NCBI GenBank assembly: GCA_934630995.1
Contig: CAKTXU010000015.1
Span: forward strand, 1 to 12,573
Direction: 5' to 3'
From: an uncultured Eubacteriales bacterium
GTDB taxonomy: Bacteria; Bacillota; Clostridia; Oscillospirales; Acutalibacteraceae
DNA: 12,573 bases
Every line of letters begins with the position of its first letter. Position 1 is the first letter of the stretch. The notes below the pieces were generated by a model that worked only from the letters and a program-made list of their open reading frames with translations, made no database searches and had not been told where the DNA came from. Shown here one piece after another: positions 1 to 6,017 of this stretch. Both the position numbers and the translations under genes were made by a program.

Positions 1-384
1 GCCGATATCCTCGCAGCACTGATGGGTGGCGCCGTCCTCGCCCACCGAGATTCCCGCGTGGGTGGCGCCGATTTTCACGTTCAAATGGGGGTATCCGAGG
101 GAATTACGCACCTGCTCGAAGGCGCGGCCGGCGGCGAACATGGCGAAGGAGGAGGCGAACACCACCTTACCGGTAGTGGCCAGCCCGGCGGCGATGCCCA
201 TCATATTGCACTCAGCAATGCCGCAGTCGAAAAAGCGGTCGGGATAGGCCTTTTTGAACAACCCCGTTTTAGTGGCGGCGGCCAGATCGGCGTCGAGCAC
301 CACCAGATTGTCCATCTCGGCGCCCAGCTCCACCAGCGTTTCCCCATAGGATTCCCGGGTGGCCTTGCGGATACTTTCAGCCAT
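1..384 (-). CDS. Transketolase C-terminal subunit (partial, cut by window edge)
   Basis: This is the pyrimidine-binding/C-terminal half of a split transketolase. With the N-terminal subunit encoded just upstream it would form the ThDP-dependent enzyme that moves two-carbon ketol units in the non-oxidative pentose phosphate pathway, in the cytoplasm. The first 128 residues are visible; the rest lies beyond base 1. The start is the ATG at 384-382, two bases after the stop of the upstream subunit, with a GAGGAGG ribosome binding site (about 391-397) inside the end of that gene. Residues 55-58 (GIAE) carry the Glu that activates the cofactor in this family, followed by a CNMMGIAAGLA stretch, then an FEQVRNS/KIGATHAGISVGEDGATHQ region typical of transketolase and DXS-like enzymes. 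The close spacing implies translational coupling and equal expression of both halves. DXS is less likely because of the separate N-terminal subunit. Confidence 0.93.
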   Translation of the reverse strand, partial: MAESIRKATRESYGETLVELGAEMDNLVVLDADLAAATKTGLFKKAYPDRFFDCGIAECNMMGIAAGLATTGKVVFASSFAMFAAGRAFEQVRNSLGYPHLNVKIGATHAGISVGEDGATHQCCEDIG

Positions 385-386
385 GA

Positions 387-1238
387 TTAACCCTCCTCAT
401 AGGCGGCCAGGGCCGCCTGCAGCTCGGCGATGGCGGCGTCCCGCTGCTCCTGATTGGGAGCGGTGCCATGCCACGAAGCCTTGTTTTCCATGAAGGACAC
501 GCCCTTGCCCTTGACCGTCTTGAGAATGACGGCGGAGGGCTTTCCCTTACAGGCGCGGGCGGCGTTTAAGGCCGCCTCGATGCTGTCGAAATCATGGCCG
601 TTAATCTCCTGGACATGGAAGCCGAAGGCCTCGAATTTCTCCGGGATAGGATAGGGGGAATTGACCTCCTCGACGGTGCCGTCGATTTGGAGGTTGTTGT
701 TATCCACAATAACGCAGAGGTTGTCCAGCTTTTTGGCGGCGGCGAACATGGCCGCCTCCCAGACCTGGCCCTCTTCAATTTCCCCGTCTCCAAGGGCGGT
801 GTACACGCGGTAACCGGCGCCGTCCAGCTTGGCGCCCAGCGCCATACCGCAGGCGGCGGAAATCCCCTGGCCCAGGGAGCCGGAGGACATATCCACGCCC
901 GGGGTTCCCTTCATGTCCGGATGCCCCTGGAGCATCGCGCCGGTGTGGCGCAGGGAGGCTATCTCCTCCTCAGGAAAATAGCCCTTGAGGGCCAGCGCCC
1001 CGTACAGGGCGGGAGCGGTATGGCCCTTGGAAAGCACGAAGCGATCCCTGTCGGGCCATTTGGGATTCTGCGGATCCACCCGCATCTCCTGGAAATACAG
1101 ATACGCCAGCATGTCGGCGATGGACAGGGAGCCGCCGGGGTGGCCGCTCTTGGCATGAAACGTGCCTTCCACGGCCGCCATGCGGATGCGGGTCGCGGCG
1201 ATGGCGAGCCGCTTTTTTGTTGCGTTGTCCAACAACAA
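387..1238 (-). CDS. Transketolase N-terminal subunit
   Basis: This is the ThDP-binding half of a split transketolase, 283 residues, the normal length for this subunit. Visible family motifs are SGHPGG (31-36), SKGHTAPALY (70-79), GVDMSSGSLGQG (114-125), the ThDP/metal motif starting GDGEIEEGQ (150-158) with the Asn-rich DNNN (179-182), KGKG (243-246) and WHG (256-258). The start is unusual: three TTG codons in a row (1238-1230) directly follow an AGGAAAGGAAGG purine run. The first TTG is almost on top of the nearest ribosome binding site, so the third (1232-1230), or the first using the more distal AGGAAAGG, is equally plausible. The catalytic C-terminal partner follows after two bases. Transcription probably starts near 1350 from the promoter at 1357-1385, giving a leader of about 110 bases. 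Confidence 0.95.
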   Translation of the reverse strand: MLLDNATKKRLAIAATRIRMAAVEGTFHAKSGHPGGSLSIADMLAYLYFQEMRVDPQNPKWPDRDRFVLSKGHTAPALYGALALKGYFPEEEIASLRHTGAMLQGHPDMKGTPGVDMSSGSLGQGISAACGMALGAKLDGAGYRVYTALGDGEIEEGQVWEAAMFAAAKKLDNLCVIVDNNNLQIDGTVEEVNSPYPIPEKFEAFGFHVQEINGHDFDSIEAALNAARACKGKPSAVILKTVKGKGVSFMENKASWHGTAPNQEQRDAAIAELQAALAAYEEG

Positions 1239-1253
1239 TCCTTCCTTTCCTCT

Positions 1254-1271
1254 GCCGGCCAGCCGGCCGGC
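1254..1271 (-). promoter_or_regulatory. Hairpin in the transketolase leader, next to the ribosome binding site
   Basis: A 7-bp perfect GC stem (1254-1260 with 1265-1271) with a 4-base loop lies in the transcribed leader of the transketolase operon, only about three bases upstream of the purine-rich ribosome binding site. It could affect translation initiation at the weak TTG start. This is structure read directly from sequence; no known riboswitch class is recognised, and no TPP riboswitch core was seen although the enzyme uses ThDP. Confidence 0.35.
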
Positions 1272-1356
1272 CGTTTCCCTCCCGGAACCACCTCCCGGGG
1301 GATGACGTCCGGCGGCAGCGCGGGCGCGCAGGACGGCGATGGAATACTCAATCGGT

Positions 1357-1385
1357 ATTATAACATATCGCGGGAAAAATGGCTA
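1357..1385 (-). promoter_or_regulatory. Sigma-A-type promoter for the transketolase operon
   Basis: On the minus strand a perfect TATAAT -10 box (1362-1357) is preceded by TGT, forming an extended -10. A 17-base spacer separates it from TAGCCA (1385-1380), which matches 4 of 6 positions of the -35 consensus. The expected start of transcription is near 1350. It faces away from the lipoprotein promoter at 1587-1615. Confidence 0.65.
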
Positions 1386-1586
1386 GGGCGGGGTTGCAGA
1401 TTATTGACAATTTCTACCCTGATGATGTGTGAATTGTGCCAATGCCGGAACAATTGTTTTGTTTTCCACACTTTCCACCGTGTTTTCAACAATTCGTAGA
1501 ATCGGCGGACAATATTAATTCCGAGGCAGTTGCCGGCTTTGTTTTCCCTCTACAAATTTACCTGGGTTTTTCGAAGCAAATGACAG
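1386..1586. other. Non-coding stretch between divergent promoters, with repeated ACAATT-type sites
   Basis: No gene is supported here. The stretch is AT-richer than its flanks and contains four copies of the hexamer ACAATT or its reverse: 1407-1412, 1432-1437 (reverse orientation), 1450-1455 and 1489-1494. The 1450-1457 copy sits in the 8-base palindrome ACAATTGT. There are also pyrimidine runs with TTTTCCACA (1462-1470) and TTTTCAACA (1483-1491). A TTGACA at 1404-1409 has no convincing -10 box at the right distance. The repeats could be operator half-sites for a regulator shared by both divergent units; that is inference. Confidence 0.35.
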
Positions 1587-1615
1587 TGGACAAACTGCCG
1601 TTTACCATGTATAAT
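1587..1615 (+). promoter_or_regulatory. Sigma-A-type promoter for the lipoprotein gene
   Basis: TGGACA (1587-1592, 5 of 6 to consensus) and a perfect TATAAT (1610-1615) are separated by exactly 17 bases. Transcription would start near 1622, giving a leader of about 90 bases before the ATG at 1711. Confidence 0.8.
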
Positions 1616-1710
1616 ATAAGAATCGTCTGCCCGGGAAACGGGCTTAGCCCACGCAATATGAAGACAAGGCGGAGGCCCCGCGGCCTGCGCTTTCAAGGAG
1701 GAATTGACCG

Positions 1711-2991
1711 ATGCTGAAACTCAAACGGGCGGCCTGCGCGGCCCTGTCGGCCCTGCTGCTGGTTTCCACCGCCGCCCTCTCCGGGTGTTCCACCCCCAAG
1801 GTGGCCATGACCGTGGACGGACAGGAAATCGAAACCGGACTGTATCTGGCGTATCTGTACAACACCTTCTACCAGCTGTATTACGGCCAGGGAATGTATC
1901 AGTACGCCGCCTATATGGATGTGTGGGCCCAGGAGTTCACTTATGGCGAAGGGGACGACGCGGAAAAGCTCAAGCTGGCCGAGTATATCAAGCGTCAGAC
2001 CCAGGATTCCATCGTCCGCCAGATTGTGCTCAAGAAAATGATCGGCGAGTATAATGCCAAAACACGGGATGAGGATATCAAGGCGCTCGAGGAGCAGCTG
2101 AAAAACGTCCGCAACGACGACGTCATCCAGATGGGCTTCAACAAGGCCCATTATGAGGAGATGCTGCGGGCCGTCAGCACCTATGAAAAGCAGCTGTTTT
2201 ATCATCTTTACGGCAAGGGCGGCCCCCGGGAGATGTCCGAGGCCGATATCCAGAAGTATTTCGACAACAATTTCCTCAGCTATAAAATCATCGAGATCTC
2301 TCTGACCGACAGCAGCGGCACCGACCTCAGCGAGGAAAAGGCCAACGAGGTCAAGGAACGGCTCAACGATTATCTGGATCTTTACCGCAACAACAAGGAT
2401 TTCGATAAGGTCATTGAGAAATATCAGGAGGACGAAAAGGCCGCTTCCACCACCACCGGTACGGGAACGGGCACCACCGGCACCACCACAACCACGACGG
2501 CCGGCGACACGACCACGGCTCCTGCCGACCCCACCGGCACGACCACCGCCGCTGACACCACCACGGGCACCGCCGGCAATACCACGGATCCCACAGGGAC
2601 GGGCACCACCGGCACCACCCAGGCAACCGGCTCGGGAGATGGCGACGAGGATGAGGAAAACAAGGATCCCAACCGGCACGATATCGACGCCAATGTGTAT
2701 GGCGACGAGGATTTCACCAACGCCGTCAAGACGGTGGATATCGGCGATGCCAAGGTGGTCACCTATAAAAAGGGCGGCACGAAGAACACGGCGGCCCTGA
2801 TTCTCCGGATGGATCCCCGCGTCAAGGAAGGGGTGGAGGACGTCGTCGAGGAAAACCGGGAAAGCATCATCTCGGGCGCCAACTTCGACGACTACAACGA
2901 GGAAATCACCAAGGCGATGAAAGAGCTGGAAGTGGTGGTGGACAAGAGCGCCATCAAGGCCTGCGATCCAAAGAAATTCGTCGCGTCCTGA
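1711..2991 (+). CDS. Secreted lipoprotein, PrsA/SurA-like foldase with Thr-rich insert
   Basis: This 426-residue protein starts at an ATG 8 bases after a perfect AAGGAGG. Residues 1-26 form a lipoprotein signal: KLKR, a hydrophobic stretch, then the lipobox LSGC with Cys26 as the lipid-anchored residue, so it should sit on the outer face of the membrane. Residues 30-190 are mostly helical and charged and resemble the N-terminal chaperone region of PrsA/SurA-type foldases. Residues 192-243 look like the first half of a parvulin domain (a strand, then SEEKANEVKERL and a YRNNKDFDKVIEKYQED helix). Residues 246-310 are an insert made mainly of Thr, Gly and Ala with some Pro, followed by an acidic run (312-316). 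Residues 325-367 resemble the second parvulin half. The usual glycine-rich catalytic segment is not visible, so prolyl isomerase activity is doubtful and a holdase or foldase role is inference. It stands alone between its own promoter and a strong terminator. Confidence 0.75.
   Translation: MLKLKRAACAALSALLLVSTAALSGCSTPKVAMTVDGQEIETGLYLAYLYNTFYQLYYGQGMYQYAAYMDVWAQEFTYGEGDDAEKLKLAEYIKRQTQDSIVRQIVLKKMIGEYNAKTRDEDIKALEEQLKNVRNDDVIQMGFNKAHYEEMLRAVSTYEKQLFYHLYGKGGPREMSEADIQKYFDNNFLSYKIIEISLTDSSGTDLSEEKANEVKERLNDYLDLYRNNKDFDKVIEKYQEDEKAASTTTGTGTGTTGTTTTTTAGDTTTAPADPTGTTTAADTTTGTAGNTTDPTGTGTTGTTQATGSGDGDEDEENKDPNRHDIDANVYGDEDFTNAVKTVDIGDAKVVTYKKGGTKNTAALILRMDPRVKEGVEDVVEENRESIISGANFDDYNEEITKAMKELEVVVDKSAIKACDPKKFVAS
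2467..2619 (+). repeat. Thr-codon repeats with an exact 21-base direct repeat
   Basis: The stretch encoding the Thr-rich linker is dominated by ACC/ACG codons and GGCACCACC units. One 21-base segment occurs exactly at 2467-2487 and again at 2599-2619, 132 bases (44 codons) apart and therefore in frame. Such repeats can expand or contract by recombination or slippage without a frame change, so linker length may vary between strains. Confidence 0.75.
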
Positions 2992-3004
2992 CGCTGATTA
3001 TTTT

Positions 3005-3034
3005 GCGCCCCGGCCGCAAGGCCGGGGCGCTTTT
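3005..3034 (+). terminator. Intrinsic terminator of the lipoprotein gene
   Basis: An 11-bp perfect, nearly all-GC stem (3005-3015 with 3020-3030) closed by a GCAA loop is followed by TTTT, 13 bases after the lipoprotein stop codon. The stem core is almost identical to the hairpin at 3964-3993 on the far side of the next gene. Confidence 0.85.
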
Positions 3035-3101
3035 ACCAGTGGTTATCGAAATAGCTCTGCGGCGTGGAGAAAGGGTTTCTGAAAGATAGGGGGATTTACG
3101 T

Positions 3102-3926
3102 ATGGATGAATCGGAGCGGCTGGAAACGATGCTGCTGAAGTACAGTGACTATTTGCAGCAGCACACGGTGTTAAACCGATACTGGCAGCAGATAACCCTC
3201 GTGTTAAAAGGCAGTACGGCCAGAGGATATTCGGATCAATACTCCGATTTGGATTTTGTCCTGTTTACAGATAAGGAAACATGCGATGAGATTGTGTCCG
3301 CGTATGTGCGGGAAGGACTGTCCTCAAGAACAGACGGGATCTTCTTGCCGCTTGGCGATTGGGATGGTCATTATCATCTCGATACCTATGAGCATCTGAG
3401 GGCCTATTTTGATACCGACGATGTGATGAACATATGGGAGTATACGCATATTCGGCTGCTGCATGACCCGTTTCATCGGTATCAAGGGATTCTGGAGGAA
3501 AAAAACGAGCAGTTTAAAAGCCGTCTGGACAGCTATATCCGCGGACAGTATTTGACCATACAGCTTCAGCTCGACTGGATGCGGCAACCGCTGAGGAGAG
3601 CCGATGCGGGAGCCTCCCTGTTATACGGCGCGGCGGTTTGGCGAGCTTGCTGCCGTCTGCTGTATTTATTGTGCGACAGGGCTTACCCCGGCGATACATG
3701 GTTGTTCTTTTATATGGATGAGCTGCCTGTTCCAGAAAGCATAAAAAGCAAAATAAAGGCTTACGGTGATTTCTTTCATGAATTAAGTCATCTGAAGGCG
3801 GATAAAAATCTGGAGGAGTATCCCTTGTACGCACAGGGAACGGATATGGTTTCTCATTTGTGCGGTTTACTGCATGACAGGTATGGAAATGCGCAGTGGA
3901 TAGATGAGTGGTATTTGTATGCGTGA
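3102..3926 (+). CDS. Nucleotidyltransferase-fold protein, possibly antibiotic-modifying type
   Basis: A 274-residue cytoplasmic protein with an ATG start 8 bases after AGGGGG. The polymerase-beta-type nucleotidyltransferase signature is clear: a hydrophobic strand, then KGSTARGYSDQYSDLDFVLF (residues 36-55), giving GS at 37-38 and the metal-binding pair Asp49/Asp51. Asp94 in HYHLDTY is a candidate third carboxylate. From about residue 125 on the protein looks helical, as in two-domain nucleotidyltransferases that modify aminoglycosides or lincosamides and in related uncharacterised families. The substrate cannot be told from the sequence, and resistance is only a possibility. A sampled line (3241-3300) is 25/60 GC, far below the surrounding genes, which with the flanking near-identical hairpins suggests acquisition by transfer. 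No convincing promoter was found in 3035-3101. Confidence 0.75.
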   Translation: MDESERLETMLLKYSDYLQQHTVLNRYWQQITLVLKGSTARGYSDQYSDLDFVLFTDKETCDEIVSAYVREGLSSRTDGIFLPLGDWDGHYHLDTYEHLRAYFDTDDVMNIWEYTHIRLLHDPFHRYQGILEEKNEQFKSRLDSYIRGQYLTIQLQLDWMRQPLRRADAGASLLYGAAVWRACCRLLYLLCDRAYPGDTWLFFYMDELPVPESIKSKIKAYGDFFHELSHLKADKNLEEYPLYAQGTDMVSHLCGLLHDRYGNAQWIDEWYLYA

Positions 3927-3963
3927 AGCCTCCCCACCTTCTGAGGAGACTTGCAGAGAATGA

Positions 3964-3993
3964 TGACGCCCCGGCCATAAGGCCGGGGCGTCA
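3964..3993 (-). terminator. GC-rich hairpin between converging genes
   Basis: A 13-bp stem (3964-3976 with 3981-3993) with an ATAA loop lies between the stop of the plus-strand nucleotidyltransferase gene and the end of the minus-strand aspS-gat operon. It has no T-run on the plus strand. On the minus strand it is followed by a moderately T-rich ATCATTCTCT, so it is assigned mainly to the minus-strand operon, and it may act in both directions. Confidence 0.55.
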
Positions 3994-4010
3994 AGTGCTG
4001 CCGGCCCCGC

Positions 4011-4562
4011 TCACCATCCGGCGAACCTTGGCTGTGTGCGGCGGCATACGGTTTTCACCTTGACGGTGATGAAAACAATCACGGCGCTGAGGACATCCAG
4101 GCAGAAAAAGAAATGCAGGATGCTGTTGCCCACCTGGGCGCCTTTGGATAGCAGGCCGGCCTTATAAGCCTGCCGCAGGCCGCTGACACCGTACATCGTG
4201 GAGGGAAGGAGCAGCAGGTAATCAAACAGCATGAAGAAGGGGATGAGGCCCAAACCGATGATGGTGCCGGCCAATAGCATGCCCGCGATAAATACCAGGA
4301 TATACAGGGGGATGTTGCACAGCTTCAGCAGCATGTCCCAAAACAGGAGCTGCTGTGGTGTATAGCCTCTCCGGGGCAGAATGAACGCATAGATCATGTT
4401 GGGCAGGAAAATCAGGAGGAGCATGGCCGCGTAGGGATAGCCGATAGAGCCCAGCGTCATTTCCATGGCCTGTGTATACGACAGTTGAGACAGCACGATT
4501 ATTGTCAGGAAAAATAGATAGGGGGCCGCCAGCAGGAGAATCATCGGCCATGCTTTTTTCAA
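4011..4562 (-). CDS. Small multi-pass membrane protein of unknown function
   Basis: A 183-residue, strongly hydrophobic protein that I do not recognise. About five membrane segments can be seen, near residues 7-27, 42-61, 75-97, 98-120 and 146-167, with a positively charged C-terminal tail (VKVKTVCRR). The start is a TTG (4562-4560) about 9 bases after AAAGG. Starting at the internal ATG (Met7) would trim the N-terminus of the first membrane segment. It follows gatB by 33 bases on the same strand, so it is probably the last gene of the aspS-gat operon, but nothing in it points to translation. It may simply be co-transcribed. Confidence 0.75.
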   Translation of the reverse strand: MKKAWPMILLLAAPYLFFLTIIVLSQLSYTQAMEMTLGSIGYPYAAMLLLIFLPNMIYAFILPRRGYTPQQLLFWDMLLKLCNIPLYILVFIAGMLLAGTIIGLGLIPFFMLFDYLLLLPSTMYGVSGLRQAYKAGLLSKGAQVGNSILHFFFCLDVLSAVIVFITVKVKTVCRRTQPRFAGW

Positions 4563-4595
4563 ATATCTCTACCTTTCTATATGCCGGAGCGGACA

Positions 4596-6017
4596 TTATT
4601 GGTTGATGAGAGAGAGCAGCAGCTCCTCCGCGGCCCTGGCGTCGGCCTTGCCGCGGGTGGCCTTCATGACGGCGCCCAGCAGGGCCTTGAAGGCCTTCTC
4701 CTTGCCTCCCAGATAGTCGGCCACTGCGCCGGGATTGTCCTCCACTGCCTGACGGCAGGCGGCGGCGAGGGCGTCTTCGTCCACACCCTTCATATCTTCC
4801 TCAGACAGCAGCGCGGAAACCGGCTTGCCGGTGTCCAGCATTTTTTCCAGGGTGGCCTTGGCCAGATTCATTTTCAGCTTGCCCGCGTCAAGAAGCGCCA
4901 CCAGCTCGTTGAGGGCGGCGGCGGAGACGCTGAGCTCGCAGGCTTCCTTGTCCGCATCGGTGGTCAGGCGGCGGAATAGCTGGCCGATGATAAAGTTGGA
5001 AACCGTTTTGGCGGAGACTCCCCGGGAGGCTTCCTCAAAATAATCGGACACCCGCCGGTATTTCACCAGCAGGGCCGCATCCGCAGCCGGAATCCCCCAC
5101 TCCTCCGTATACCGCTTCAGGCGGGCGTCTGGGAGCTCGGGAAGAGTGGAACGCAGAGACTCTATTTCCTCCGCAGTGGTGTCGATGGTCACCAGATCCG
5201 GTTCCCGGAAATAGCGGTAGTCGTGGGCGTCCTCCTTGCCCCGCATGCTCTCGGTGATGTCCTCCGCGTCGTTATACCGGCGGGTTTCCTGGATGACGGC
5301 CTCTCCGCTTTCCAGCAGGTCGATCTGCCTCTCCATCTCATAGGCCACCGCCTTCTCGATAAAGGCGAAGGAGTTCATGTTTTTAATTTCGGTGCGGGTG
5401 CCAAGCTTTTCCTCGCCCTGCGGGCGGACGGAAATGTTCACGTCGCAGCGAAGGGAGCCCTCCTGCATTTTGCAGTCGGATACGCCGATATATTTCATCA
5501 GCAGCTGGAGCTTTTCCAGATACTCCCGGATTTCCTCCACGCTGCGGATGTCCGGCTCGGTGACGATTTCGATCAGGGGGACCCCGCCCCGGTTATAATC
5601 CACATAGGTGTCCCCGCGGGTGTGAACCAGCTTGCCCGCGTCCTCCTCAATGTGGATGCGGGTGATGCGGATCCGTTTGCCGGAGGACAGCTCGATGTAG
5701 CCGTGTTCGCACAGGGGCTTGTCGTACTGGGAAATCTGATAGGCCTTGGACAGGTCCGGGTAGACGTAGTTCTTCCGATCCATTTTGGAGACGGCGTTGA
5801 TGGTGCAGTGGGTCACCAGCCCCGCCTTGACGGCGTAGCGCACCACCTCGTGGTTGAGCTTGGGCAGGGTGCCCGGCAGCCCGATACAGATGGGGCAGCA
5901 GTTGGTATTGGGCTCGCCGCCGAATTTCGTCGTGCAGCCGCAGAATATTTTCGTTTTGGTGGACAGCTCCACATGGGTTTCCAGCCCGGCCACCAGCTCG
6001 TATTTTGAGGAACTCAC
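4596..6017 (-). CDS. gatB: Asp-tRNA(Asn)/Glu-tRNA(Gln) amidotransferase subunit B
   Basis: GatB is the kinase/tRNA-binding subunit of GatCAB, which phosphorylates Glu- or Asp-charged tRNA and completes amidation with ammonia supplied by GatA. With the GTG start at 6017-6015 the protein is 473 residues, the usual size. This GTG overlaps the gatA stop (GTGA) and has a G-run 7 bases upstream; the in-frame ATG at 6032 has no ribosome binding site and would add five unconserved residues. Visible features are GLETHVELSTKTKIFCGC (11-28), zinc-type cysteines C26, C28, C41 and C44, a KNYVYPDLSKAYQISQYD block, EEDAGK, DYNRGGVPLIEIVTEPD, the KMQEGSLRCDVNIS block, RYFREPDL, and a helical C-terminal YqeY-like tail for tRNA recognition. 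It is coupled to gatA. Confidence 0.97.
   Translation of the reverse strand: MSSSKYELVAGLETHVELSTKTKIFCGCTTKFGGEPNTNCCPICIGLPGTLPKLNHEVVRYAVKAGLVTHCTINAVSKMDRKNYVYPDLSKAYQISQYDKPLCEHGYIELSSGKRIRITRIHIEEDAGKLVHTRGDTYVDYNRGGVPLIEIVTEPDIRSVEEIREYLEKLQLLMKYIGVSDCKMQEGSLRCDVNISVRPQGEEKLGTRTEIKNMNSFAFIEKAVAYEMERQIDLLESGEAVIQETRRYNDAEDITESMRGKEDAHDYRYFREPDLVTIDTTAEEIESLRSTLPELPDARLKRYTEEWGIPAADAALLVKYRRVSDYFEEASRGVSAKTVSNFIIGQLFRRLTTDADKEACELSVSAAALNELVALLDAGKLKMNLAKATLEKMLDTGKPVSALLSEEDMKGVDEDALAAACRQAVEDNPGAVADYLGGKEKAFKALLGAVMKATRGKADARAAEELLLSLINQ

Noticed and set aside
1462..1491. TTTTCCACA and similar DnaA-box-like sequences
   Set aside because: Only one near match to the consensus plus poorer ones, with no dnaA, dnaN or AT-rich unwinding region nearby, so no origin is called.
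1693..2679. Long minus-strand frame opposite the lipoprotein gene
   Set aside because: It is made of Gly/Ala/Val-rich antisense of Thr codons and charged residues, and the plus-strand gene has promoter, ribosome binding site, signal peptide and terminator.
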